Shown piece after piece: positions 16,546 through 24,273 of a stretch of DNA of 64,000 nt. The stretch is taken from the NCBI RefSeq assembly GCF_900102425.1, contig NZ_FNBT01000011.1, positions 1 through 64,000 on the forward strand. Direction: 5' to 3'. The DNA comes from Blastococcus aurantiacus. Its GTDB lineage: Bacteria; Actinomycetota; Actinomycetes; Mycobacteriales; Geodermatophilaceae. Below the pieces are notes generated by a model that had not been told where the DNA came from, made no database searches, and worked only from the letters and a program-made list of their open reading frames with translations. A program made the position numbers and the translations under genes. Position 1 is the first letter of the stretch. The number at the start of each line of letters is the position of its first letter.

Positions 16546-17196
16546 TCAGCTCGTCGCGATGAGCTCGAGGTCTTGAGCGATCTCAGCGGATGTGTCCCCC
16601 GCGGAGAACATCACGCGGGCGACATCGTCAGCCCCGAACAGCAGCAGGCTGGTCGCGTGCATCTCGCCGTTCGACTCGGCCAGCGGCACGCCGGCCGCGG
16701 ACTGGGCGGCCTCGACGGCGGCCTGCGAGCCGGTCAGGCCGACGAATCGGTTGGGCAGGCCCTGGTCGAAACGGGCGAGGTAGTTGCCGAGGAACTCCGG
16801 GGTGTCGCGGGCGGGGTCCGTGGTGGCGAATACGACCTGCGTCTGCGCGGCCACCTCATCCGGAACTGACTTCAGTGCCAGGGCGACGTCGGCCATCGTC
16901 GTCGGGCAGATGTCGGGGCAGTTCGCGTAGCCGAAGAACAACAGCGTCGGCGTGCCCGCGGTCTCCTGTGCGAAGGCGAACTCCGCCCCGTCCTGGTCGG
17001 TCAGGACGAAGTCCGGCCGCGGCTGGCCGTCCGCAATCTCTCGGCCGGCATAGGGCCCCTCGTTCGCGGAACTCGACACCGACGCGACGTGTCCCGCGGT
17101 GTGGTCCTCCTCGCCGCCCCCGCAACCGGTCAGAGCGAGGGCGCAGGCGAGGCCGAGAGTCGGGATGGCGGAGAGGACGGAGCGACGACTAGGCAC
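16546..17196 (-). CDS. SCO1/SenC-family copper chaperone lipoprotein
   Basis: Thioredoxin-fold protein that delivers copper to the CuA site of cytochrome c oxidase. 216 residues; lipobox LTGC (Cys25); copper motif CPDIC (Cys93, Cys97) and distal His180 (NGEMHATS), so all three Sco ligands are present. Start GTG 17196 has no good ribosome-binding site but has TAGACT seven bases upstream, so a leaderless transcript is possible. Operator site E overlaps this start. It is probably transcribed separately from the thiol-redox operon to its right. Confidence 0.94.
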   Translation of the reverse strand: MPSRRSVLSAIPTLGLACALALTGCGGGEEDHTAGHVASVSSSANEGPYAGREIADGQPRPDFVLTDQDGAEFAFAQETAGTPTLLFFGYANCPDICPTTMADVALALKSVPDEVAAQTQVVFATTDPARDTPEFLGNYLARFDQGLPNRFVGLTGSQAAVEAAQSAAGVPLAESNGEMHATSLLLFGADDVARVMFSAGDTSAEIAQDLELIATS

Positions 17197-17204
17197 GGTA
17201 GTAG
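17189..17204 (-). promoter_or_regulatory. candidate BlaI-type operator, site E (sco promoter)
   Basis: Read towards sco the site is CTACTACCGTGCCTAG, a CTA-N10-TAG dyad. It covers the sco start codon and the presumed -10 region, where a repressor would block a leaderless promoter. The outer bases extend the dyad to GACTA-N10-TAGTC. Confidence 0.5.
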
Positions 17205-17250
17205 TCTAGGACCTCGTCATGAGGTGGCCGCGCTTGGTCGAAGCGGGCGG

Positions 17251-17934
17251 CTAGATGTCGACGCCACGTTCGCGCAGCCATCCGGTCGGGTTGACGCGCT
17301 GCCCGTTGAGCCCGCCTTCGAAGACCTCGAAGTGCAGGTGCGGTCCGGTCGACTGTCCCCGATTGCCGAGCAGTGCGATGGTCTCGCCCGCGCGGACCGT
17401 CTGCCCCTTCTCCACAGTGATCTTGTCCATGTGCCCGTAGACGGTGACGTCGCCGTTGTCATGAAGGATGTAGACCGCCAGTCCGAATCCCTGGGCAGCA
17501 CCGGCGCGCAGGACGACTCCATCGGCGGCGGCGTACTCCGGGGTCCTCATCGGTGCGGCGATGTCCAGGCCGTAGTGCATGCCGCCCCACCGGCTGCCGT
17601 AGGAGCTGGTGAGTCGACCGTTGACCGGCATCACGGCCCTGGGGCGGGTGGCCTCCTCGCGAGCGGCTCGGGATGCCGCGAGTTCCTGGGCGCGGACGGC
17701 AATCTCTGCCTCGGCGATCTGTGGTCGCGGGTCGACCTCGGCCGGGACATCCCATGGGCCGTCGCCCAGCAGCGTCATGGAGGAAGACGTCTCGTGAGCG
17801 TGTGCGACCGGCGCGCCCAGTCCCCAGCCCCCCTCCCAGAGGCTTGCGGCGATCGCTCCGACGACGACTGTCGCCAGTAGCAACCGGGGTCGGTCGCACG
17901 GAACGGATCTCTTGGAGCGCCAGCGGCTGGTCAC
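17251..17934 (-). CDS. M23-family peptidoglycan endopeptidase
   Basis: Exported LytM-type metalloendopeptidase, 227 residues from GTG 17934. An N-terminal membrane/signal segment (LLLATVVVGAIAASLW) is followed by a short helical linker and the catalytic domain. Zinc motifs are visible: HYGLDIAAP (H-x3-D) and GPHLHFEV (H-x-H). The start overlaps the ccdA stop in GTGA; ATG 17952 is an alternative. It is the last gene of the dsbA-vkor-tlpA-ccdA operon, an unusual place for a cell-wall hydrolase. The second M23 gene at 24274 shares its catalytic domain. Confidence 0.9.
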   Translation of the reverse strand: MTSRWRSKRSVPCDRPRLLLATVVVGAIAASLWEGGWGLGAPVAHAHETSSSMTLLGDGPWDVPAEVDPRPQIAEAEIAVRAQELAASRAAREEATRPRAVMPVNGRLTSSYGSRWGGMHYGLDIAAPMRTPEYAAADGVVLRAGAAQGFGLAVYILHDNGDVTVYGHMDKITVEKGQTVRAGETIALLGNRGQSTGPHLHFEVFEGGLNGQRVNPTGWLRERGVDI

Positions 17935-18764
17935 AGTGAGGACGCCCCCCATCCGCTGGCGGCCAGCCAGGATCGCAGCCAGATCATCACGTAGTCCCAC
18001 GCCCCGGTTACCAGCAGAATGCCGAGCACGATGAGGAGGACGCCGCCCACTCGCATGACGGTGGGTGCATGGCGCCGCGCGAAGGCGGAGAAAGCGAGGG
18101 CACGGCGGAATCCGAGGGCGACGAGCAGGAACGGAATGCCGAGACCCAGGCAGTAGGCCAGGCCGAGAGCGGCTCCGCGAGCGGCGGAGGCCTCCGTGTA
18201 CGCGAGCGTGTTCACCGCCGAGAGGGTCGGCCCCAGGCACGGCGTCCAACCCAGCCCGAACACGACCCCCAGCACCGGGGCGCCGGCGAGCCCCGCCGGG
18301 GGACGACGGGTGATCCGGCGTTCCCGCTGGAGCCAGTGCAGCCCGCCCAGGAAGGCCAGCCCCATGAGGATGGTGACCACTCCCATGAGCCGCGTCAGCA
18401 GGGGCGCCCACTCGAGCAAGAGTCGACCCAGGCCGCCGAACAGGGCGCCGAAGGACACGAACACTGCGGTGAACCCCAAGACGAACAGCAGGGCGCCAGT
18501 TGCTACGCGACGGCGCTCGGCGACAGGTGTGGCAATCACCCCGGCGCCGGCGCGGGTCCCCCCGCCATCGTCGCCGGCGGGTGCCGGTCTGGCGCCGGCC
18601 TCGGCGCCGGTCAGTCCCGCCACGTACGCCAGGTAGCCGGGAACCAGGGGGAGGACGCAGGGCGAGGCGAAGCTGATCAGCCCGACCAGCGCCGCCACAG
18701 CTGCGGCAAGCAGCAAGGAGCCGTCGGTGACGATGCCCGCCAAGGAGTCGCCGAGGTCGCTCAC
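17931..18764 (-). CDS. ccdA: CcdA-family thiol-disulfide transporter
   Basis: Polytopic membrane protein of 277 residues that passes electrons from cytoplasmic thioredoxin to extracytoplasmic thiol proteins, needed for cytochrome c maturation. The paired transmembrane Cys are in SPCVLPLVPGY and GWTPCLGPTL. A longer linker after the first helices (about residues 55-85) is Gly/Ala-rich. Start GTG 18764 and the stop both overlap neighbours by four bases, so it is coupled to the TlpA-like gene before and the M23 gene after it. Confidence 0.94.
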   Translation of the reverse strand: MSDLGDSLAGIVTDGSLLLAAAVAALVGLISFASPCVLPLVPGYLAYVAGLTGAEAGARPAPAGDDGGGTRAGAGVIATPVAERRRVATGALLFVLGFTAVFVSFGALFGGLGRLLLEWAPLLTRLMGVVTILMGLAFLGGLHWLQRERRITRRPPAGLAGAPVLGVVFGLGWTPCLGPTLSAVNTLAYTEASAARGAALGLAYCLGLGIPFLLVALGFRRALAFSAFARRHAPTVMRVGGVLLIVLGILLVTGAWDYVMIWLRSWLAASGWGASSL

Positions 18765-19372
18765 CGTGGAGGCTCCTCAGCCTTCAGCGTGTCCAGGGCG
18801 CGACGCAGCTCTGATTCCGGCACGACGGCCACGTACACCGCTGCTACCTGTCCGGCCCCGTCGAGGAGGATCGTCGTGGGCACGACGTTGGCGGGAAAGC
18901 CGCGGAAGGCGAGTGCGACCTCGCCGCGAGGGTCGAACAGCGACGGGTACTCCGCGCCCACTCCCTCGAGAAAGGCCTCCGCGAGCTGGCGGTCGTCTTT
19001 GACGTCAACGCCCAGGAACTGGACGCCGTCGTCCTTGACGTCCTCGTAGACCGCCTGGAACTCGGGCGTCTCGACGCGGCACGGGGCGCACCAGGACCCC
19101 CAGAAGTTCATGACGGTGATGTCGCCGGCCAGGGACTCCGAGTCGAACTCCGTCCCGTCGAGGAGCTCGCCCCCGAAACCGGGGGCAGTCTCTCGGGCCT
19201 CGGCCGGGATCACCTCACCCAGCGGGGTGCTCTCGTCGAAGTCGAAACTGCCGGCGTCTTCGGTCGACGTGCTCGCGTTGCTTCTTGCCTCGCCCGAGCA
19301 AGCGGTGAGGGCCAGCATCGCGGCGAGGCCGATGACGGGTAGCAGGCGTCGAACGGTTCGGTGGTCAGCCAA
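18761..19372 (-). CDS. TlpA/ResA-like thioredoxin lipoprotein
   Basis: Membrane-anchored thioredoxin-fold reductase, 203 residues, lipobox LTAC (Cys25). Active site WCAPC at Cys94 and Cys97, and the cis-Pro loop is in FPANVVPTTILLD. Such proteins reduce apocytochrome c or Sco-type thiols with electrons from CcdA, whose gene follows with a four-base overlap. A second TlpA-like gene is in the resB operon at 31349. Confidence 0.93.
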   Translation of the reverse strand: MADHRTVRRLLPVIGLAAMLALTACSGEARSNASTSTEDAGSFDFDESTPLGEVIPAEARETAPGFGGELLDGTEFDSESLAGDITVMNFWGSWCAPCRVETPEFQAVYEDVKDDGVQFLGVDVKDDRQLAEAFLEGVGAEYPSLFDPRGEVALAFRGFPANVVPTTILLDGAGQVAAVYVAVVPESELRRALDTLKAEEPPR

Positions 19373-20039
19373 CGAGGGAACTCCAGTACAGCCAGAACCG
19401 CTCCAGGACAGCGGCGACGATGAGCAGGAACCAGGCGGTGAGGACGACGCCGTGCGCGCCGGTGGCAGCCGACGCGACCGCGCGCACCCGGGCCGGCATC
19501 CGAGGCGCGACGGCGGTCAGGTTGTGCAGGGTGACGTACCAGAACGCCGGGATGGTCACCGCCCAGACGACCATGCAGTACGGGCAGAGCGCTTCGATGC
19601 GGTACAGGCTGCTGTAGATCAGCCAGTGCACGAAGACGACGGCTGCAGTGGCGCCTACCTGGAGTCCCGCCCAGTACCACCCGGCCAAGCGCGCCCCGGC
19701 CAGCAGCGCCGCGCCGGTGGCGGCTACGACGGAGAACCCGACGACCCCGAGCAGGGGGTTGGGAAAACCGAACGCCTCGGCCTGCTGACTGGCCATGACC
19801 GAGCCGCAGCTGAGGATCGGGTTGAGGCTGCACGTCGGCACGTAGCTCGGATCCGCCAACAGGGCGTACTTCTCGACTGCGAGCACGAACGAGGCGACAA
19901 GTCCGGTCAGGCCACCAAGTAGCAGCAGCCAGGCAAGGGCACGCGCTGGCCTGCCCGAGTCTTCGTTTGGAGCGTCCGGCCCACCCCGTCCCGGCGCGGA
20001 AGCCGGCGACAACACAGGTTCAGCCGGCGAGCGCAGCAT
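19365..20039 (-). CDS. vitamin K epoxide reductase (VKOR) family protein
   Basis: Membrane quinone reductase of 224 residues that reoxidises DsbA-type proteins. The four expected Cys are present: loop pair Cys70/Cys78 (TCSLNPILSCGS) and active-site pair Cys152/Cys155 (CPYC). About five membrane helices. It overlaps dsbA by 20 bases and the TlpA-like gene by eight, so oxidising (DsbA-VKOR) and reducing (TlpA-CcdA) branches are encoded in one transcript. VKOR is the usual DsbB substitute in actinobacteria. Confidence 0.94.
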   Translation of the reverse strand: MLRSPAEPVLSPASAPGRGGPDAPNEDSGRPARALAWLLLLGGLTGLVASFVLAVEKYALLADPSYVPTCSLNPILSCGSVMASQQAEAFGFPNPLLGVVGFSVVAATGAALLAGARLAGWYWAGLQVGATAAVVFVHWLIYSSLYRIEALCPYCMVVWAVTIPAFWYVTLHNLTAVAPRMPARVRAVASAATGAHGVVLTAWFLLIVAAVLERFWLYWSSLVG

Positions 20040-20661
20040 CGATCAGTTCGACGAAGTCGTCGGTGCTGGTGACCTCGACCTTCTCCCCGTCGAGGAAGAA
20101 CGTCGGAGTGCCCTCCACGCCCAGCGCCAGTCCCTCGTCGCGGTCCTGCAGGACACGCTCGAGGGTCTCGGGATCGGCAACGGCCTCGTCGTACTCGGCC
20201 ATGTCCAGACCCAAGTCTTCTGCGAAGGTCCGGAACAGAGGAGCTTGAGAGGCTTGCTGCTCACCCCACTCCGGCTGCGTCTCGTACATCCGGTGATACA
20301 TGTCCTCGAAGCCGCCCTGCTGCGCTGCGGCCTCCACGGCGACCGCGGCGCTCTCCCCGTTGGCGTGTCCCGGCATCGGCATGTACCGCGCGACGAACGT
20401 GACGCGGCCGTCGTACTCCTCGCGGAGCTGCTCGATGAACGGGTAGGCGGCGCGGCACGCCTCGCACTCGAAGTCGAGGAACTCGACGAGGGTGACCTCC
20501 CCGTCGGGGGCGGTCGACAGGCGGTGGCTGTTCTCTCGCACCACCTGCGGCCCGGCCTCCCCGGTCCCGGCGTCTTCACGGCCGTTGAAGCCGAGGATGA
20601 CGGCGACGGCAACGACGAAGGCAGCCACCAGGGCGGCCGAAATCTTCAGGTTGGTGCTCAA
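20020..20661 (-). CDS. DsbA-like thiol oxidoreductase
   Basis: Membrane-anchored extracytoplasmic oxidoreductase, 213 residues, with an N-terminal helix (residues about 7-25). Active site CEAC (Cys66, Cys69) in FLDFECEACRAAYP; cis-Pro in GTPTFFLDG. Fold matches DsbA/DsbG thioredoxin_4 family. It is the first gene of the five-gene thiol operon ending with the M23 peptidase. Operator site C lies about 95 bases upstream of the ATG. Confidence 0.93.
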   Translation of the reverse strand: MSTNLKISAALVAAFVVAVAVILGFNGREDAGTGEAGPQVVRENSHRLSTAPDGEVTLVEFLDFECEACRAAYPFIEQLREEYDGRVTFVARYMPMPGHANGESAAVAVEAAAQQGGFEDMYHRMYETQPEWGEQQASQAPLFRTFAEDLGLDMAEYDEAVADPETLERVLQDRDEGLALGVEGTPTFFLDGEKVEVTSTDDFVELIDAALAG

Positions 20662-20753
20662 CCGCTCTCCTCGCTCGATCCGTTCGGTGTGGCGGCCTCG
20701 GACCCCACGATTTCCGTCGGGTGAAGTGGGCCTGCGCGCTGGACACCGCTAGC

Positions 20754-20769
20754 CTACGAAGCTACATAG
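20754..20769 (-). promoter_or_regulatory. candidate BlaI-type operator, site C (dsbA/ctaG intergenic)
   Basis: Read towards dsbA the site is CTATGTAGCTTCGTAG, a CTA-N10-TAG dyad. The right part AGCTTCGTAG is identical to that of site H. It lies in the 313-base gap between divergent dsbA and ctaG. I see nothing else in that gap besides this site, site D and the ribosome-binding site of ctaG. Confidence 0.5.
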
Positions 20770-20924
20770 GAGAAGGTACAGGGATCCCTGCTCGTCTAGC
20801 GCTGCGCGTACGGGCTCCGCGAGTCGTTCGAGGTACTCGGTCTACGTCGTCGGCTCCCGGCTCCGCCCGAGGGTCGGCGTGGCGACAGATCGCTGTCCAT
20901 GGTCGGACGACGCTCGAGAGCACT

Positions 20925-20940
20925 CCTACTGCGCAGTAGG
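20925..20940. promoter_or_regulatory. 16-bp perfect palindrome upstream of ctaG, site D
   Basis: CCTACTGCGCAGTAGG is a perfect palindrome 35 bases before the GTG of ctaG. It has the same CTA...TAG ends as the other sites but with 8 instead of 10 bases between. It could be a variant BlaI operator or the site of another dimeric regulator. Confidence 0.55.
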
Positions 20941-20974
20941 CCATGTCCGTTCAGTCGTCTCGAAAGGGGTAGGC

Positions 20975-21919
20975 GTGGAGTCGCACCACGGCGGAATGCA
21001 CATGCCCACCGAGCCGCCGACGCTTCTGCGACTGCTGACCCCACAGTTCGACGCCACGTCGGTGGTTCCTGCACTGGCTGTCGTGGCCCTCGCCGCATAC
21101 CTGTTGGGAGTCCGGACGGTCCGCCGCCGCGGTATCCGGTGGCCATGGCACCGAACCGCGAACTTTGTAGCGGGAATCGTGACCGTTCTGCTCGTTACCG
21201 CCACCCAGGTCATGGGCTACGGGATGATGATCTTCTCCATCCACATGCTGCAGAAGATGGTCTTGACCGTCCCCTCGGCGATGCTGCTGATGCTCGGCGC
21301 CCCGGTGAGCCTGGCTATCCGTGCTCTGCCGCGCCGCGGCTGGGGGGCAGCTGGCCGGTGGCTCTTGTTGCGGACCCTGCGCAGCCCGACTGCGCGCTTT
21401 CTGGCCCACCCCGTCGTCACAACCGCCGTCTTCGTGGGCAGCCTGTACGGCATCTACTTCACGCCCACCTTCGACCTCCTGATGGGCAGCTGGCTGGGAA
21501 ACGTCGGCATGCTGGTCTTCTTCTTGGGGAGCGGCTTGCTGGCGTTCGGGGGGGCGTTCGCGCTGGGGCCCTGGCCGCATAGAGCCTCGGCTCCGGCACG
21601 AATCCTGGAGCTCGGACTGCCCGGCCCACTGCACGCCTTCTTCGCGGTGGCGCTGATGCTGGCCAGCGCCCCTGTCGTCCGCGCTTTTGCAGACCCGCCA
21701 CCCGGCTGGGGCATCGACGTGATGACCGACCAACTGGCAGCGGGGAACATTGTCTGGGGCTTCGGCGAAGTGCCCAGCGTCATCGCCTTCATCATCGTCT
21801 ACCTCCAGTGGAGCCGCTCGGAGGTGGTGCAGACGAGGGTGAGCGACCGCCGTGTCGAGGCCGATCTCGAGGCTTACAACGCGCACCTCCGCACGCTGGC
21901 CCAGGGCCCGCCGAGGTGA
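20975..21919 (+). CDS. CtaG (caa3-type)-family cytochrome oxidase assembly membrane protein
   Basis: Polytopic protein of 314 residues with about seven helices, CtaG_Cox family, involved in copper insertion into caa3-type oxidases in Bacillus. Typical features are the Met/His-rich helix GYGMMIFSIHMLQKMVL and the conserved LGAPVSL. Start GTG 20975 is chosen for its AAAGGGG ribosome-binding site; this gives an N-terminus VESHHGGMHM rich in possible copper ligands. ATG 20996 is an alternative. It is followed by ccsB on the same strand. Confidence 0.88.
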   Translation: MESHHGGMHMPTEPPTLLRLLTPQFDATSVVPALAVVALAAYLLGVRTVRRRGIRWPWHRTANFVAGIVTVLLVTATQVMGYGMMIFSIHMLQKMVLTVPSAMLLMLGAPVSLAIRALPRRGWGAAGRWLLLRTLRSPTARFLAHPVVTTAVFVGSLYGIYFTPTFDLLMGSWLGNVGMLVFFLGSGLLAFGGAFALGPWPHRASAPARILELGLPGPLHAFFAVALMLASAPVVRAFADPPPGWGIDVMTDQLAAGNIVWGFGEVPSVIAFIIVYLQWSRSEVVQTRVSDRRVEADLEAYNAHLRTLAQGPPR

Positions 21920-22079
21920 GGCGGCTACCCGATAAGCCGTCTGGGGCAGTGGCGCCTGCGGTTGATCTGTATCCAGCCGGGCTCGTCGACGTGGCCCGAG
22001 CCGGCCGGGCGCCCGCGCCCGCCATGGCGAGCGAGTCAACAGAAGACCTTTTCCAACGAACCGACCTGAGGGGCTCCCG

Positions 22080-23051
22080 GTGACTTCTGATCAGCTCTCC
22101 ACGCTGTCCGACACCCTGTTCACCACATCCGTCGTCATCTATGCCGTGGCTGCGCTGGCCTTCTGTGCTGAACTCGCATTCGGGCGTACTGGAGTTCGGC
22201 CGAGAAACGAACCGGCCATGGTTGGCGCCGGGGTGGGACAGGTAGGCGATGCGGAGCCCGCCTCGGCGCCGTCCGCAGCCGGACCGGGCGGTCGGTGGGG
22301 GCTGCTTGGGGTACTGCTCACGGGAATCGGAGCTCTTGCCAATGCCGGTGTGCTGGTGGCACGAGGTCTGGCGTCGGGCCGGGTGCCGTGGGGCAACATG
22401 TACGAGTTCGGCACTGCTGCCGTGCTGGCGGGTGCTCTCGCCTACCTGTTCTTCGCCGTCCGGGTGCCGGCGATCCGGCGAATCGGTGTCTTCGTCCTCG
22501 GCATCGTGGTCATCGGAATGGTCCTGATCGGGCTATACCTCTACGCGGAGTCCGGGCCTCTGATCGCCGCGCTGCGGTCGGACTGGCTGGTGGTGCACGT
22601 CTCGGCCGCCATCATCTCGTTCGGCATCTTCCTGGTCAGCGCAGTCGCGAGCGCCCTCTATCTCGTTGCGCTGCGCTGGAGGAAGTCGCCGTCGGATGGC
22701 GAACCGAACGCCGGAGGGCTGGTCGAGAGCCTTCCCAGCTCAGCGGTACTCGATCGAGTCGCGCACCGCGCCGCGGTGTTCGGCTTTCCCATCTGGACAT
22801 TTGCGGTGATCGCGGGAGCGATCTGGGCGGAGTCCGCCTGGGGTCGCTTCTGGGGCTGGGACCCGAAGGAGACCTGGGCGTTCATCTCGTGGGCGCTGTA
22901 CGCCGCCTACCTGCACGCACGCACCACCGCCGGTTGGCGGGGTGCGCGAGCCGCGTGGGTCAACCTGGTGGCCTTCGCGACGCTGGTCTTCAACCTGCTG
23001 TTCGTGAACCTGGTGTCCGCGGGCCTGCACTCCTACGGCGGCGTTTCCTAA
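22080..23051 (+). CDS. ccsB: CcsB/ResC cytochrome c synthase membrane subunit
   Basis: System II cytochrome c biogenesis protein, 323 residues, that binds heme and joins it to apocytochrome together with ResB. The heme-handling WWD domain is visible as WGRFWGWDPKETWAFISW, with flanking His in VVHVSAA and ARTTAGW regions. Start GTG 22080 after TGAGGGGCTCCC. Its partner ResB is encoded 10 kb away at 32068 in another operon of the same island, an uncommon split. Confidence 0.95.
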   Translation: MTSDQLSTLSDTLFTTSVVIYAVAALAFCAELAFGRTGVRPRNEPAMVGAGVGQVGDAEPASAPSAAGPGGRWGLLGVLLTGIGALANAGVLVARGLASGRVPWGNMYEFGTAAVLAGALAYLFFAVRVPAIRRIGVFVLGIVVIGMVLIGLYLYAESGPLIAALRSDWLVVHVSAAIISFGIFLVSAVASALYLVALRWRKSPSDGEPNAGGLVESLPSSAVLDRVAHRAAVFGFPIWTFAVIAGAIWAESAWGRFWGWDPKETWAFISWALYAAYLHARTTAGWRGARAAWVNLVAFATLVFNLLFVNLVSAGLHSYGGVS

Positions 23052-23183
23052 GAACTGTCCTGTGGGGTACAGCGCACCTTGGTCGGCCTACGTTGGCCGA
23101 ACCTGGCCTGCTCAGGCGCTCGGCTCAGTTCTCGAGCCACCCGAAGCTTGGAGCCTGCTCGCAGCGCCCCCCGGTGCTCAGCA

Positions 23184-23756
23184 TCAGGCGGCGCCGTCGG
23201 GCAGAACCCGCCGGATGAGAGACGGCTGGCCCGCCGCCTGGAGCTTCACGACCTCGCCCGGCTGCGGCGCAGCGATCATCTGGCCGTCTCCGACGTAGAT
23301 GCCGACATGGTCGATCCCTGGCCGGGACGGCGAGTAGTCGAAGAACAGGAGGTCCCCAGGTTGGGCCTGCTCAAGAGAGGGGACCGCTCGACCAGCGGTG
23401 GCTTGCTGGGCTGACACGCGGGGGAGTTCGACGCCCTGGCTCCGGTAGACCAGCTGGGTAAACCCGGAGCAGTCCAGGCCCTTGCTGGGATTTGTTCCTC
23501 CCCACAAGTACGGCACCCCGAGGTACTCCTGTGCCTTCGTCACGATCGCTGCACCGGCCTTCGTGCCGCTTGCCGATGCGGCGCTCGTCGCGGGCGCGAC
23601 CAACGGTGAGGCCGACGCCGCCGGCGTGGGCGTCAACCCGGCGGCGAGTGCGGCACCAGCCCAGCCGGCCCGGCTGGCCGCCGTCGACGTCGCGAAGGAA
23701 GCGAGCTGCCCTTGGATCTGGACGATCCGCGACTGCACCTGGGCCAGGCCATCCAC
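23184..23756 (-). CDS. NlpC/P60-family peptidoglycan hydrolase
   Basis: Cysteine peptidase of 190 residues from GTG 23756. An N-terminal helical segment (DGLAQVQSRIVQIQGQLASF) is followed by a Pro/Ala/Ser-rich linker and an NlpC/P60 domain. Catalytic Cys is in GLDCSGFTQLVY, His in DHVGIYVGDG, with a third polar residue in MIAAPQPG. It cleaves peptidoglycan stem peptides in this family. No classic signal peptide is seen from this start, which is uncertain; an upstream TTG is possible. Operator site F lies about 80 bases upstream. Confidence 0.87.
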   Translation of the reverse strand: MDGLAQVQSRIVQIQGQLASFATSTAASRAGWAGAALAAGLTPTPAASASPLVAPATSAASASGTKAGAAIVTKAQEYLGVPYLWGGTNPSKGLDCSGFTQLVYRSQGVELPRVSAQQATAGRAVPSLEQAQPGDLLFFDYSPSRPGIDHVGIYVGDGQMIAAPQPGEVVKLQAAGQPSLIRRVLPDGAA

Positions 23757-23762
23757 TAGGGC

Positions 23763-23789
23763 CGCCCGATCAGTTGAGGTGATCGGGCG
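23763..23789 (-). promoter_or_regulatory. hairpin directly before the nlpC start
   Basis: A perfect 10-bp inverted repeat (CGCCCGATCA and TGATCGGGCG) with a seven-base loop ends seven bases before GTG 23756. In the nlpC transcript the purine-rich GGGCGG that could act as ribosome-binding site is within its 3' arm, so folding could hide it. If translation starts further upstream the repeat would be coding. Confidence 0.5.
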
Positions 23790-23835
23790 CGGGACAAGGT
23801 CCCCGCCCGGCGGCGCGGGCAATTCCAGATCACGA

Positions 23836-23851
23836 CTACGGAAGCTAGTAG
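23836..23851 (-). promoter_or_regulatory. candidate BlaI-type operator, site F (nlpC promoter)
   Basis: Read towards nlpC the site is CTACTAGCTTCCGTAG, a CTA-N10-TAG dyad with TACTAG as possible -10 box. It sits in the 517-base gap between divergent nlpC and the M23 gene, about 185 bases from site H. Confidence 0.52.
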
Positions 23852-24036
23852 CGCGCCATGGAGGGTGTGGAAGGCTCGCCGTGCACCCGTGGCCGCTCCG
23901 TGGCTCATGCGACGAATGGGGACCCGTGGTGCAGGCGGCTCGTGAACCGTGCGCCGCGAGTTGTGCCTCAAACTGTGGCGCCGGGGCCCGGCCGCTCGCG
24001 GCAAGGCTGGCGAGCCCCGTTATCTTTTCGTGACAA

Positions 24037-24052
24037 CTAGCCAGCTTCGTAG
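24037..24052 (+). promoter_or_regulatory. candidate BlaI-type operator, site H (M23 promoter)
   Basis: CTAGCCAGCTTCGTAG, a CTA-N10-TAG dyad, lies about 70 bases upstream of the c-di-AMP riboswitch, where the promoter of that leader is expected. Its right half AGCTTCGTAG is shared with site C. Confidence 0.5.
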
Positions 24053-24119
24053 TACGGTTCCGTCCGGTCCGTGGCGAGCCGCGCTTCTCGATCCGAGAGC
24101 CTCGTACGGACCCCGCCGA

Positions 24120-24255
24120 ACTGCACGTGTCGCACGACCGTGCAGACCGGGGACCCAACGTTCCCCTGGGGTGAATCCTCGGTCCGCGCTCGCGCGCACC
24201 GAGGTAGGGCGCCTTCTGCCCGAACCCGTCAGCTAACTCGGTAGGCGGCGAGGAG
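24120..24255 (+). ncRNA. c-di-AMP riboswitch (ydaO-yuaA type)
   Basis: The conserved sequence blocks of the ydaO class are present in order: GGGGACCCAACGTTCCCCTG followed by GGGGTGAATCC (24148-24178), a variable stem (CGGTCC ... CACCGAGGTAGGGCG), and GAACCCGTCAGCTAACTCGG with TAGGCG (24222-24247). The leader ends in GGCGAGGAGGAACGGAG just before the M23 gene. In actinobacteria this riboswitch class commonly controls cell-wall hydrolases and turns genes off at high c-di-AMP. The exact 5' boundary is estimated. Confidence 0.93.
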
Positions 24256-24273
24256 GAACGGAGAATCGCCGCC

